Positions 50,291 to 59,572 of a stretch of 64,000 nucleotides of DNA are shown here, piece after piece. The notes beneath the pieces were generated by a model, which did not search any database, was not told the DNA's origin, and saw nothing but the letters and a program-made list of their open reading frames with translations. The position numbers and the translations under genes were made by a program. Position 1 is the first letter of the stretch; the number at the start of each line of letters is the position of its first letter. Origin of the DNA: Pseudomonadota bacterium (GTDB lineage Bacteria; Desulfobacterota; Desulfobulbia; Desulfobulbales; SURF-16); NCBI GenBank assembly GCA_018822545.1, contig JAHJKA010000009.1:1-64000 (forward strand). Reading direction: 5' to 3'.

Positions 50291-50412
50291 GTTTTTATTG
50301 ATTTTTCTTGTATTTGCTCTCTGGAAAGGATCAAAAATGTCTTAAGCGGTGATTATATTGATGGGTTAATTTATCCCATTAACTTTTTTCTCTTATTTTA
50401 GGAGGTTTTACT

Positions 50413-50598
50413 ATGTGGCAGATTGATATCGATACTGATAAGTGCACCGGTGATGAAGAATGTGTAAACGCTTGCCCTGCTTCCGTACTTGCTATGGAAG
50501 ATGGCCATGCCATCGCTGCTGAGCCTGATGAATGTCTGGGCTGTGAGACTTGCGTTGAGGTTTGTCCTGAAGGCGCCATTACTGTAACTGAGGTTTAA
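50413..50598 (+). CDS. Dicluster ferredoxin with Asp14 in place of one Cys ligand
   Basis: A 61-residue ferredoxin. Cluster I ligands are Cys11, Asp14, Cys17 and Cys51 (KCTGDEECVNACP; the usual second Cys is Asp), and cluster II ligands are Cys41, Cys44, Cys47 and Cys21. This 7-Cys layout with Asp14 is that of Desulfovibrio africanus ferredoxin III and recalls Pyrococcus ferredoxin, in which the Asp-ligated cluster can interconvert between 3Fe-4S and 4Fe-4S. It carries low-potential electrons in the cytoplasm. It has a perfect AGGAGGT ribosome site and a strong terminator, so high expression is likely. The partner is not known. Confidence 0.93.
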   Translation: MWQIDIDTDKCTGDEECVNACPASVLAMEDGHAIAAEPDECLGCETCVEVCPEGAITVTEV

Positions 50599-50631
50599 TC
50601 TCAGTTATTGGCCCCAGGAAACTGGACTAGA

Positions 50632-50674
50632 AAATAAGGCCTGTCTCCTTTTTGGGGGCAGGCCTTATTTGTTT
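50632..50674 (+). terminator. Intrinsic terminator after the ferredoxin gene
   Basis: AAATAAGGCCTG at 50632-50643 and CAGGCCTTATTT at 50659-50670 form a 12-bp perfect stem, followed by a short T-rich tail (TTTGTTT). Confidence 0.85.
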
Positions 50675-50736
50675 CATGACCTCCAGCAGTCTCATTGCAA
50701 GCTGAAAGCAGGTCGCAGAGGCAGGAGAAGAAGAAA

Positions 50737-51168
50737 GTGGCTGGCAAAGATTGGATGGGAGCAAAGATGGCGCCGCAGACCCTTCTTTTTCTGGCCGCTT
50801 TGTGTTGGTCGGTTGTGGGTGTTGCTCTGATTATCAAGGGTGGGCAGATTCTGGCCTGGAGCCCTGGCTGGTTGGCCGCGGCCTTTGCCGTCGGTTCGGT
50901 AAAGGCCTATTTGATCCTGGATAAGATGGCGCGGCGTAATGTCCGGCGTCTGCAGAGTTTTACTACACCCATGTTTGTGGGGCGCATGTTTGTCGGGCGC
51001 ACCTGGGCTATTATTGGGGCTATGATTGTCTTGGGGCGGGTGCTGCGCATGCCCGGCGTACCACCGGAGTTGTCCGGTTTCTTTTCCCTGGCCGTGGGCT
51101 GGGGTCTTTTTGTCGCCAGCCGCCTGTCCTGGCGGGCCTGGTATGGTGGCTGGAAAGAGAGATCATGA
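50737..51168 (+). CDS. Small integral membrane protein of unknown family, alr-coupled
   Basis: A 143-residue protein with three to four hydrophobic segments: TLLFLAALCWSVVGVALIIK, PGWLAAAFAVGSVKAYLIL, TWAIIGAMIVLGRVLRM and FFSLAVGWGLFVAS. Its loops are basic. I use GTG 50737 behind AGGAG; ATG 50755 and 50767 in frame are alternatives. It overlaps alr by 4 bp. The family is not recognised; function cannot be given. Confidence 0.7.
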   Translation: MAGKDWMGAKMAPQTLLFLAALCWSVVGVALIIKGGQILAWSPGWLAAAFAVGSVKAYLILDKMARRNVRRLQSFTTPMFVGRMFVGRTWAIIGAMIVLGRVLRMPGVPPELSGFFSLAVGWGLFVASRLSWRAWYGGWKERS

Positions 51169-52271
51169 ATATCGTTCGTGTTGATCGAGAGGCCATGCGC
51201 CGTAATTATCAGGCGATAAAGGCCCATGTGGGCCGTGAAGTCGAGGTGATGGCCGTGATCAAGGCAGATGGCTATGGTCATGGGATGGTGGAAATGGCCC
51301 TCACCCTGCAAGGTGCTGGTGTCCGCCATTTCGGTATTGCCACGGTTGAGCAGGGTATTGCCCTGCGCCAGGCCGGCATTAAAGGCCAGCTAGTTATTCT
51401 GCTTGGTGGCCGGGCTGAGGAAATCTCGACCATGCAGAGTCACAGCCTGGAACCAGTTATTTTTGATAGCGATCAATTTGCCGAATTCAGCGCGGTTGCA
51501 GGTCAGCTGCCGGGTAGGTTGGCCGTGCATCTCAAGATTGATTGCGGTATGGGCCGCTTAGGTTTTAAGCCGGAAGAGGCTTTTGCCTGGAGTGAAAAGA
51601 TTAAGGCCAGCGCCGGGCTGAAACTTGTCGGGGTGATGAGTCATTTCCCCTCAGCCGATGGCGATCTGGACCTCACCCGCCATCAAAATGAGATTTTTGG
51701 CAGGTGCGTGGAAACAGTGCGGGCAAGCGGCGCCAGCATCAAGGCCCATATTGCCAATTCCGCCGCCACGTTGCGCGGGAAGGAATTTTGTTGGGATATG
51801 GTGCGCCCTGGTTTGGCCCTCTACGGCTGCTATCCCTCCCCTGACCCGCTGTGGCAGCGCACCCCTCTGGTGCCGGTGATGAGTGTGGTCAGTACCATTG
51901 TTCAGGTGGAAGATGCCCCGGCCGACAAGGGCATCAGCTATGGGCATATTGACAGAACAAGGCGTCCGAGTCGTCTGGCGGTGTTGCCCATAGGGTATGC
52001 GGATGGCTTTTCACGCAGTCTTTCCGCCGGGGTTGGCAAGGTTTTGATTCGCGGCAGGCGGGCGCCGATTATCGGCCGGGTCTGCATGAATGTCACTGTG
52101 GTTGATGTGACGGATATCCCGGAGGCGTGTCGTGGTGATGAGGTGATCATCCTGGGCCGTCAGGGCAACGAGCAGATCAGCGCTGATGAGATTGCCGGCT
52201 GGATGGGCACCATCAGTTATGAGGTTCTCTGTCTGCTCGGTAACAATATGAAGCGGCAGTATATTAACTAG
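51165..52271 (+). CDS. alr: Alanine racemase
   Basis: A 368-residue fold-type III PLP enzyme making D-alanine for peptidoglycan. The PLP Schiff-base lysine is in AVIKADGYGHGMVEMAL (about Lys33), the substrate-binding LKIDCGMGRLGF and NSAAT blocks are present, and the C-terminal domain starts with RLAVLPIGYADGFSRSL, carrying the second catalytic Tyr. Length and motifs are normal. It overlaps the upstream membrane gene by 4 bp and precedes argS by 98 bp. Confidence 0.96.
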   Translation: MNIVRVDREAMRRNYQAIKAHVGREVEVMAVIKADGYGHGMVEMALTLQGAGVRHFGIATVEQGIALRQAGIKGQLVILLGGRAEEISTMQSHSLEPVIFDSDQFAEFSAVAGQLPGRLAVHLKIDCGMGRLGFKPEEAFAWSEKIKASAGLKLVGVMSHFPSADGDLDLTRHQNEIFGRCVETVRASGASIKAHIANSAATLRGKEFCWDMVRPGLALYGCYPSPDPLWQRTPLVPVMSVVSTIVQVEDAPADKGISYGHIDRTRRPSRLAVLPIGYADGFSRSLSAGVGKVLIRGRRAPIIGRVCMNVTVVDVTDIPEACRGDEVIILGRQGNEQISADEIAGWMGTISYEVLCLLGNNMKRQYIN

Positions 52272-52369
52272 AAGACAGAACCTCAAATTCAGAATAGAGA
52301 TGATGGAGTTCAAGACGCGGCATGCGCTGTTCCTGGGCATCCGTGTAAAGACATCCCTGGCAAAAAAAA

Positions 52370-54049
52370 ATGATTAAATCACACTTGATACAATGGCTGG
52401 ATAGCTGCTTTCAGCAAGGCGTTCAGCAGGGTTTGTGGTCGGATGGGGCTGCCGGCAGTTTTGTCGTGGAAGAGCCTAAGCATGAGGGCCAGGGTGACTA
52501 TTCCACCAATGCCGCCATGATTATTGCCGGCATGGAGAAAAAAGCCACGGGCAGCAAGGTTAACCCCCGCGCGGTTGCCGAGCAGTTCGTCCAGCTTCTT
52601 AAGGCTAATGACACCTTGCTTGCCAAGGTCGAGATTGCCGGGCCTGGCTTTATCAATTTTTTTCTCAATGAGGCGATCTGGTCCCAGGTGGTGCCGACGG
52701 TTCTTGCCGAGGGTGATTTTTTTGGTCTGGCCCGTGAGAAAAATGGCCTGAAGGTGCTGGTGGAATTTGTCAGCGCTAATCCCACCGGGCCCCTCTCCAT
52801 CGGCCATGGCCGGCAGGCCGTGCTCGGCGACTCCATTGCCCGTCTCCTGGCGGCGGTGGGCTATGAGGTTGAGCGCGAGTATTATTACAACGATGCGGGG
52901 CGGCAGATGCGGGTGCTTGGTGCCTCCACCCAGGCCCGTTATCTTGAGCTTCTTGGCCTGCCCTTCACCTTCCCTGAAGATGGCTATCAGGGCGACTATA
53001 TCCGCGACATCGCCCAGGGCCTGATTGATGAGGCAGGTGATACATATAAGGACGAGGATGATGTCGAGGTTTTTAAGGTAGCGGCGGAAAGGGCGGTTTT
53101 TGCCAATATCAATGAAACTCTGGCCCGGATGGGCATCGTCTTTGATTCCTATTATAACGAGCATACTCTCTATGATCAGGGCCATGTTGATGATGTGGTC
53201 CGCCAGTTACGCGACAAGGGCTTGGTCTACGAGAAGGATGACGCCACCTGGTTTAAGACCACGGAATTCGGGCAGGAGCAGGACCGGGTGATCATCAAAT
53301 CCACCGGCGAACCCACCTATCGCCTGCCCGATATCGCCTATCACCGCGAGAAGTTCAAGCGCGGTTATGATTGGCTGGTCAATGTCTTTGGCTCCGACCA
53401 TATTGCCACGGTGCCCGATGTCATGGCCGGGGTCGAGGCCCTGGGCTACGATAAGTCCAAGGTTACGGTGGTTCTTCATCAGTTCGTCACCCTGATGCGT
53501 GAGGGTAAGCAGGTGAAGATGTCCACCCGCAAGGCCACCTTTATCACCATTGATGAGCTCATTGACGAGGTGGGGATCGACGTGGTGCGCTTCTTTTTCC
53601 TGATGCGCAAGGCGGACAGCCAACTTGAGTTTGATCTCGATCTGGCGGCTAAGGAGGGCAAGGAAAACCCTGTTTTTTATGTCCAGTACGGCCATGCCAG
53701 GATTTCCTCCATCCTTCAGAAATGCGGAGAAAAAGGGGTGGACTTAGGTAGCCTTGCTGACGCGGATCTGACTCTGCTTGGTTTGCCGGAAGAGCTTAAA
53801 ATGATGAAAACCATGGCTGCTTTTCCTGCCCTGGTAAGTGGCGCGGCCCAGGATCTTGCACCGCACCGCATCGTTCCGTATCTGCAGGAGCTGGCCGGAC
53901 TTTTCCACCGCTATTACCATGAGCACCGTATTGTTGACCCAGAACAACAGGAGCTTTCCCGGGCCCGTCTCTGGCTGGTGGCCGGGCTCTGCACGGTTTT
54001 ACGCAACGGCTTGCAGCTTATCGGCGTCACCGCCCCGGATTCCATGTAG
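52370..54049 (+). CDS. argS: Arginyl-tRNA synthetase
   Basis: A 559-residue class I synthetase. The HIGH-like motif is in VEFVSANPTGPLSIGHGRQA at about residues 126-146, the KMSK-like loop is VKMSTRKATF at about 381-390, and the C-terminal DALR anticodon domain (LVSGAAQDLAPHRIVPYLQE, then AGLFHRYYHEHRI) is complete. The N-terminal Arg_tRNA_synt_N domain is present. Length is usual. The ribosome site before ATG 52370 is poor (a run of A). Confidence 0.97.
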   Translation: MIKSHLIQWLDSCFQQGVQQGLWSDGAAGSFVVEEPKHEGQGDYSTNAAMIIAGMEKKATGSKVNPRAVAEQFVQLLKANDTLLAKVEIAGPGFINFFLNEAIWSQVVPTVLAEGDFFGLAREKNGLKVLVEFVSANPTGPLSIGHGRQAVLGDSIARLLAAVGYEVEREYYYNDAGRQMRVLGASTQARYLELLGLPFTFPEDGYQGDYIRDIAQGLIDEAGDTYKDEDDVEVFKVAAERAVFANINETLARMGIVFDSYYNEHTLYDQGHVDDVVRQLRDKGLVYEKDDATWFKTTEFGQEQDRVIIKSTGEPTYRLPDIAYHREKFKRGYDWLVNVFGSDHIATVPDVMAGVEALGYDKSKVTVVLHQFVTLMREGKQVKMSTRKATFITIDELIDEVGIDVVRFFFLMRKADSQLEFDLDLAAKEGKENPVFYVQYGHARISSILQKCGEKGVDLGSLADADLTLLGLPEELKMMKTMAAFPALVSGAAQDLAPHRIVPYLQELAGLFHRYYHEHRIVDPEQQELSRARLWLVAGLCTVLRNGLQLIGVTAPDSM

Positions 54050-54103
54050 TTTATGGTAGAACCTCAACAAGGTGGCATGGCATAGCCGTGCCATGTAGGG
54101 AAA

Positions 54104-54661
54104 ATGGCCCAAAAACAGAGCGTTCGAAAGAGAAGATTTGCCATCCGTTTTGAGCTTGGCCTGGGAGGGCTTGCCGGTCTCGGTATCATCTGTTTTTGTA
54201 TTTTTCTCTGGATGTTTCTCCTTGGGGTCTGGGCCGGGCAAACAGTGCTGTTGCCCTCGGGCAAGGGTGACACCACCAAGGCCTTCAGTCGATTGTCAGC
54301 AAAGCTTTGGTCCCAGGGGCAAGAGGCGGCAAACAGTCAAAAAAAAGCGTTTGAACAGCGATCTGCAGCCAGTAAAAAGAAGAAAGCCGGTCAGAATGGC
54401 GATGAGGATGAGCCGTCGTACTTTACCCTGCAGGTGGCCTCCTATGAGAGCGAGGATGATGCCCGCCAGGAGGTCCTCGACTGGCAGGCCAGGGGGGAAG
54501 AAGCCTTTTTTTTCAAACCCCAGCAAGGATCAACGCTTTTCCGCGTCTTTTTAGGACGTTTTGATACCCTGGCTGCAGCAAATGAAAAGGTTGATCAGCT
54601 GGAAGAGGCCGAGAACTTACAGGCTTTTATTACCCTCTTGCCGGTAGCCGGTAACGATTAG
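54104..54661 (+). CDS. SPOR domain cell-envelope protein
   Basis: A 185-residue bitopic protein: basic N-terminus, a transmembrane helix (GLAGLGIICFCIFLWMFLLG) at about residues 22-45, a Lys-rich linker (90-105), and a C-terminal SPOR domain (SYFTLQVASYESEDDARQEV and FRVFLGRFDTLAAANEKVDQ). SPOR domains bind denuded peptidoglycan at the division site. It is 54 bp after argS; co-transcription with argS is usual in this group. Confidence 0.88.
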   Translation: MAQKQSVRKRRFAIRFELGLGGLAGLGIICFCIFLWMFLLGVWAGQTVLLPSGKGDTTKAFSRLSAKLWSQGQEAANSQKKAFEQRSAASKKKKAGQNGDEDEPSYFTLQVASYESEDDARQEVLDWQARGEEAFFFKPQQGSTLFRVFLGRFDTLAAANEKVDQLEEAENLQAFITLLPVAGND

Positions 54662-54718
54662 GCGAGAGTTACAAGTTTTAATTGCTTTTGGGCATTTTAG
54701 GAAAAGAGGTAAGGTGTG

Positions 54719-55171
54719 ATGATTCGTAAGGCTACCATGACAGATGTGAAGGCGATTTATGAGTTGCTTCACCATTTTGCTGATAAAGGTTTGTTGCTGG
54801 GGCGCTCCTATAGTTCACTCTACGATCAGATTCGTGATTTTCAGGTTGCCTTGAGCGAGGATGGCCATCTGATTGGCGCCGGGGCTCTCCATATCAGCTG
54901 GGATAATCTTGCCGAGATCAGGTCGTTGGCTGTCCTTGAAGATGAGCAGGGCAAGGGGGTGGGGCGTCTCCTGGTGGAGCGTTGTCTGGAAGAAGCACAC
55001 ACCTTCGGCATTAAAAAGGTTTTCACCCTCACCTATCAGCCCAGGTTTTTTAGCCGCTTAGGCTTTAAGCCCATTGATAAAGGCGAGTTGCCCCATAAGG
55101 TTTGGAGCGACTGTATCAACTGTCCCAAATTCCCGGATTGCAATGAAGAGGCCATGGTCTGGCAGGGATAA
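54719..55171 (+). CDS. GNAT acetyltransferase, short ArgA-like N-acetylglutamate synthase
   Basis: A 150-residue GNAT enzyme. The AcCoA-binding core is IRSLAVLEDEQGKGVGRLLV and the C-terminal part reads TYQPRFFSRLGFKPIDKGEL, followed by LPHKVWSDCINCPKFPDCNE. These are hallmarks of the single-domain ArgA-like N-acetylglutamate synthases (Rv2747 type) that lack the amino-acid kinase domain. The nearby argJ gene supports a role in arginine synthesis. I start at ATG 54719 behind AAGAGGTAAGG; the preceding GTG is an alternative. Confidence for ArgA function is moderate. Confidence 0.8.
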   Translation: MIRKATMTDVKAIYELLHHFADKGLLLGRSYSSLYDQIRDFQVALSEDGHLIGAGALHISWDNLAEIRSLAVLEDEQGKGVGRLLVERCLEEAHTFGIKKVFTLTYQPRFFSRLGFKPIDKGELPHKVWSDCINCPKFPDCNEEAMVWQG

Positions 55172-55488
55172 ATTCAGTTATAAAAATGTAATTATCACTG
55201 GGTTTCAGCTACCAAGAACCAGCATTTTGGTGTTGGCGAGCTTGGCTTGCCTTTTGCGCAGGGCCTATCGGAAAGAGTTGCCAGGTAACTGTCTGTAATA
55301 ACATGTAAAGATTTGCAGATCGTTCAGTGGTCAGCAGCGCAAATGAGTGGTATAGTCGTTTGTTTGTAAGAGCTAGATGTAATTAACAAAGAAGTTAAGT
55401 GGTCTTCGTGCCCAAGAGCGGCGCGTCTATTCTGATATCAGGCCAGTTGCTTCATCTTTTTTGTTCAATTGAAGGACCAGGAGTATAT
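55172..55488. other. Non-coding region upstream of secA
   Basis: A 317-bp gap. A weak extension of an ORF into secA is not supported. No strong promoter match is seen apart from AT-rich stretches around 55330-55400. Confidence 0.4.
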
Positions 55489-58038
55489 ATGTTAGGCAAG
55501 GCACTAACCAAGGTTTTTGGCAGTAAGAATGAAAGGGTGCTCAAGGCTCTCCAGCCTCTGGTTGAAAAAATAAACACCCTTGAGCCTACCATCCAGGCGC
55601 TCTCCGATGACGAGCTCATCGCCAAAACCACAGAGTTTCGTAACCGTCTGGCCGCTGGCGCCTCCCTTGATGATCTTCTCCCTGAGGCCTTTGCTGTGGT
55701 GCGCGAGGCCTCGGTGCGGGTCACGGGCATGCGTCATTTTGATGTCCAGCTCATGGGCGGCATTGTTCTGTATCAGGGCAAGATCGCCGAGATGAAGACC
55801 GGTGAGGGCAAGACCCTGGCCGCCACCCTGCCTGTTTATCTTAATGCCTTGGCCGGCAAGGGCGCCCATGTGGTCACGGTCAATGATTACCTTGCCAAAC
55901 GTGATGCCACGGACATGGGCGAGATTTATAAATTCTTAGGACTTACCACCGGCTGCATTCTCCACGGTCTTGATGATCGTGAGAGGCAAGCGGCCTATGG
56001 CTGTGATATCACCTACGGTACCAACAATGAGTTCGGCTTTGATTATCTGCGCGATAATATGAGGTTCAGCCCGGAGGAATTCTGTCAGCGCGACTTCTTT
56101 TTCGCCATTGTTGATGAGGTGGACTCCATCCTCATTGATGAGGCCAGGACGCCGCTTATTATTTCCGGCCCCGCCGATATGACGGTGGAACTTTATGATA
56201 CCGTCAACCGCCTCATTCCTCAGTTTAAGGTGGATGTCCATTATACGTTGGATGAAAAAGCCCGCACCTTGGCCCTTACCGAGGAAGGGGTGGCCCTGGG
56301 CGAGAAACTGCTTAAGGTGGACAATCTGTATGATCCTCAGAGTATCGAGGCCCTTCATCATCTCAATCAAGCCCTGAAGGCCCACGCCCTTTTTACCTGT
56401 GATATCGATTATTTGGTGCGCGACGGCCAGGTGATGATCGTTGATGAATTCACCGGTCGGGCCATGCCTGGGCGCCGCTACAGTGACGGGCTGCATCAGG
56501 CTCTGGAGGCCAAGGAAGGCGTCAAGGTTGAAAAGGAAAATCAGACCCTGGCCTCGGTTACCTTTCAGAATTTCTTCCGTATGTATACCAAGCTTGGCGG
56601 CATGACCGGCACCGCTGACACTGAGGCTGCGGAATTTAAAAAGATTTACAATCTTGACGTGGTCATCGTACCCACCCATCGCGATATGATCCGCATTGAT
56701 TTTGCCGATGTTATCTATAAGAACGCCAAGGCCAAATACCGGGCCATTGTTCGGGAAATTATTGCACTCCACACCAAGGGCCAGCCCGTGCTGGTCGGCA
56801 CCGTCAATATCGAGATTTCGGAACTCATCTCCACGATGCTCGACAAGAAAAAAATCCCCCATGCGGTGCTGAACGCCAAACACCACGAAATGGAGGCCCA
56901 GATTATTGCTGAGGCCGGTCATTTCGGCAAGGTAACCATTGCCACCAATATGGCTGGGCGCGGTACCGACATCAAGCTTGGCGAGGGCGTCGTTGAGGTG
57001 GGTGGACTGCATATCCTGGGTACCGGACGGCATGAGTCGCGGCGTATCGATAATCAGCTTCGTGGTCGTTCCGGTCGTCAGGGCGATCCCGGTTCATCCC
57101 GTTTTTATCTCTCCCTGGAGGATGATCTGTTACGCATCTTCGGTTCTGACCGTATTGCCGGTATTATGGATAAATTGGGCATGGAAGAGGATGAGCCCAT
57201 TGAACACTCCATGATTTCCAAGGCCATTGAAAATGCCCAGCGCAAGGTCGAGGGCCACAACTTTGATATCCGTAAGCACCTCCTTGAATATGACGATGTC
57301 ATGAACAAGCAGAGGCAGGTGATCTACAAGCAGCGCCGCGAAGTTCTGGCCAGCGACAATGTTCAGGACATCATCAATGATATGATCCTTGATCTGGTGG
57401 AAGATGTCGCCCTCAACAGCTGCCAGGACAAGTTGCCTTCCCAGGATTGGGATTGGGTTCATATTGCCGAGCAGGTTCTGGTTACCTTCGGTCTTCAGTT
57501 AAACTGGAATAAGACGAGCAGAGAGCATCTCTCTCCAGATGATTTCGAAGACAAGCTTCTTGCCATGATCAAGGGTGCTTATGAAACCAAAGAGAAGGAA
57601 CTCGGTGCCGACCATATGCGTTATCTGGAACGCATTGTCCTTCTTCAGATGGTGGACAACCATTGGAAGGATCATCTCCTTGGAATGGACCATCTCCGCC
57701 AGGGTATCGGCCTGCGTGGTTACGGTCAGAAAAATCCCCTTGATGAGTATAAGAGGGAAGGTTTTGACATGTTCAATGCCATGATTGAAACGGTGAAGTT
57801 GCAAACCGTTTCCACTCTGCTCCGCATTCAGGTGGCCTCGCCATCAGACATGGAAGAAATGGAAGCCCGCCAGCGTGCCAAACAGGAAGAACAGCTGGCC
57901 TTGAGTCGCACCCTGGGCGGTGATCAGGATGATAAACAGCAACCCAGCCAGCGTCTCGGTGACAAGATCGGCCGCAACGACCTGTGCCCCTGCGGCAGCG
58001 GTAACAAGTACAAGCGGTGCTGCGGGAAGCAGAAATAA
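55489..58038 (+). CDS. secA: Preprotein translocase ATPase SecA
   Basis: An 849-residue SecA, the ATPase motor of the Sec pathway. Walker A is [14 protein letters not shown] (about 101-114), the DEAD-type motif is [20 protein letters not shown], and the C-terminal nucleotide-binding motif [15 protein letters not shown], the helical scaffold and HSD follow. The extreme C-terminus carries the SEC-C zinc motif [15 protein letters not shown], which binds SecB/ribosomes. I start at ATG 55489 behind AGGAG (residue [17 protein letters not shown]); the longer open frame upstream lacks support. Normal length. Confidence 0.97.
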   Translation: MLGKALTKVFGSKNERVLKALQPLVEKINTLEPTIQALSDDELIAKTTEFRNRLAAGASLDDLLPEAFAVVREASVRVTGMRHFDVQLMGGIVLYQGKIAEMKTGEGKTLAATLPVYLNALAGKGAHVVTVNDYLAKRDATDMGEIYKFLGLTTGCILHGLDDRERQAAYGCDITYGTNNEFGFDYLRDNMRFSPEEFCQRDFFFAIVDEVDSILIDEARTPLIISGPADMTVELYDTVNRLIPQFKVDVHYTLDEKARTLALTEEGVALGEKLLKVDNLYDPQSIEALHHLNQALKAHALFTCDIDYLVRDGQVMIVDEFTGRAMPGRRYSDGLHQALEAKEGVKVEKENQTLASVTFQNFFRMYTKLGGMTGTADTEAAEFKKIYNLDVVIVPTHRDMIRIDFADVIYKNAKAKYRAIVREIIALHTKGQPVLVGTVNIEISELISTMLDKKKIPHAVLNAKHHEMEAQIIAEAGHFGKVTIATNMAGRGTDIKLGEGVVEVGGLHILGTGRHESRRIDNQLRGRSGRQGDPGSSRFYLSLEDDLLRIFGSDRIAGIMDKLGMEEDEPIEHSMISKAIENAQRKVEGHNFDIRKHLLEYDDVMNKQRQVIYKQRREVLASDNVQDIINDMILDLVEDVALNSCQDKLPSQDWDWVHIAEQVLVTFGLQLNWNKTSREHLSPDDFEDKLLAMIKGAYETKEKELGADHMRYLERIVLLQMVDNHWKDHLLGMDHLRQGIGLRGYGQKNPLDEYKREGFDMFNAMIETVKLQTVSTLLRIQVASPSDMEEMEARQRAKQEEQLALSRTLGGDQDDKQQPSQRLGDKIGRNDLCPCGSGNKYKRCCGKQK

Positions 58039-58060
58039 AAAAGAAGTTTGAGAAGGTAAA

Positions 58061-58125
58061 GGAGTTAAAGGAGGTAAAGAAGAGAAGAGGGGGCCATTCT
58101 TTATTTCTCTACCTCCTTTAACTCC
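58061..58125. repeat. Inverted repeat in the secA-argJ gap
   Basis: GGAGTTAAAGGAGGTA at 58061-58076 is the exact complement of TACCTCCTTTAACTCC at 58110-58125, with a 33-base loop. There is no T-run after it. It may cover or mimic a ribosome site (AGGAGGT) and lies just upstream of argJ. Confidence 0.7.
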
Positions 58126-58158
58126 AGTATATTCCTATCCATTAATGGCACCAATAAT

Positions 58159-59388
58159 ATGAGTGACGAAAAAAAAGTGGCAGTTCCCCTCGGCGACCAG
58201 GCTGAACTGGTAGTGCCTGGCTTTAAGGCTGCGGCGGTCAAGGCTGGTATCCGTGGTAAGGATCGCCTGGATATGGCTCTGATTTATTCGGAGAAACCCG
58301 CTGCTGTGGCTGGTTGTTTTACGACCTCCCAGGTAAAGGCGGCGCCGGTGCTTCTTGATATGGAGCACCTCAAGAGCGGTTCGGCCCGGGCAATCCTTGT
58401 TAACTCCGGGGTGGCCAATGCCTGTTCCGGTGCTCAGGGTATGGCGTTTGCCAAGGATACGGCCGTTATGGTGGCCCAGGCCCTGGCAGTGCAAAACACC
58501 GATGTCCATGTCTGCTCCACCGGGGTCATCGGTCAGCAGCTTGAAATGGCCTGGTTTAATAAGGGGGTACCTGCCCTTGTTACGAGTTTGAGCCCTGGGG
58601 GTTTTGGCGCCGTTGCGCAGGCCATGATGACCACCGACACCGTGCCCAAGGTGGAAAAGATAAGCCTTGATATTGGCGGGCGGGAGGTGTCCATCCTCGG
58701 CCTTGCCAAGGGCGCCGGGATGATCATGCCCAATATGGCCACCATGCTCAGCTTTGTGATGACCGATGCTGCCATTGCCGTTGATGTCCTGCAGGCCATG
58801 CTCAGTAAGGCAGTGGCCCAGTCGTTTAATGTCATCACGGTGGATGGCGACACCTCCACCAATGATACCGTGCTCCTGCTGGCAAACGGTGTGGCTGGTC
58901 ATGAGCCTCTTGTCTCGGTGGACAGTCCTGAGGCGCAGCTTTTTCAAGAGGCCTTGGATCGTCTCACCAAAAACCTGGCCTTAAAGATCGTTGCCGACGG
59001 CGAAGGTGCCACCAAGTTGATTACCGTTCGGGTCCAGGGTGCGGTAAATAACGGCGATGCCGAAAAGATCGGCCGCACTATTGCCAACTCACCGCTTTTT
59101 AAAACCGCCTGCTTTGGTGAGGATGCCAACTGGGGCCGTATTTTCGCAGCGGCCGGGAGGGCTGGGGTGGATTTTGATCAGAGTAAGGTGGATATTTTCT
59201 TTGACGAGGTGCAGATGGTGGCAAAAGGTCTGGGGCTTTTTGCCAATGAAGCGGCCGCCACGCAAGTTCTCAAGCAGGAGGATTTTGTGGTGACGGTGGA
59301 TCTCCATTCAGGCAGTGATAACTGCGAGATCTACACCTGTGATTTCAGCTATGAGTATGTGAAAATCAATGGGGATTATCGCAGCTAG
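58159..59388 (+). CDS. argJ: Bifunctional ornithine acetyltransferase/N-acetylglutamate synthase ArgJ
   Basis: A 409-residue ArgJ, which transfers acetyl from N-acetylornithine to glutamate in the arginine pathway and in bifunctional members also uses acetyl-CoA. The protein self-cleaves before the Thr of the KGAGMIMPNMATMLSFVM motif at about residue 200, making the N-terminal Thr nucleophile. SGVANACSGAQG, TVDGDTSTNDTVLL and ANWGRIFAAAGRAGVDF are the other family blocks. ATG 58159 lacks a clear ribosome site. An ArgA-like gene nearby suggests a mixed arginine pathway. Confidence 0.95.
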   Translation: MSDEKKVAVPLGDQAELVVPGFKAAAVKAGIRGKDRLDMALIYSEKPAAVAGCFTTSQVKAAPVLLDMEHLKSGSARAILVNSGVANACSGAQGMAFAKDTAVMVAQALAVQNTDVHVCSTGVIGQQLEMAWFNKGVPALVTSLSPGGFGAVAQAMMTTDTVPKVEKISLDIGGREVSILGLAKGAGMIMPNMATMLSFVMTDAAIAVDVLQAMLSKAVAQSFNVITVDGDTSTNDTVLLLANGVAGHEPLVSVDSPEAQLFQEALDRLTKNLALKIVADGEGATKLITVRVQGAVNNGDAEKIGRTIANSPLFKTACFGEDANWGRIFAAAGRAGVDFDQSKVDIFFDEVQMVAKGLGLFANEAAATQVLKQEDFVVTVDLHSGSDNCEIYTCDFSYEYVKINGDYRS

Positions 59389-59530
59389 TGTTTGCCTAGA
59401 AATGGCCATTTTGCCCGATCCCTGCGTCACAGCTGGATGAAAAATGCTCACATAGGGCTATTATATGCTCCGCTTTTTAATCCAGCTGTTCCTTGATCTC
59501 GAACGAAATGTCTCATTTCTAGACTAAACA
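59389..59530. repeat. 142-bp palindromic MITE-like element
   Basis: Ends are TGTTTGCCTAGAAATG at the left and CATTTCTAGACTAAACA at the right, which are inverted copies with small differences. Inner arms CAGCTGGATGAAAAA (59430-59443) and TTTTTAATCCAGCTG (59474-59488) continue the palindrome. The whole lies between convergent argJ and ribF and starts at the base after the argJ stop. No ORF is inside. Confidence 0.75.
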
Positions 59531-59572
59531 CGGGGAGAAAATTAAAGATTCTCCAAACTCGTTTCAGGCTGC

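Noticed and set aside
50127..50345. 72-codon plus-strand frame with a hydrophobic tail
   Set aside because: Lacks a clear ribosome site and crosses the probable ferredoxin promoter; kept as unsupported.
55936..57033. 365-codon minus-strand frame
   Set aside because: Antisense shadow of secA.
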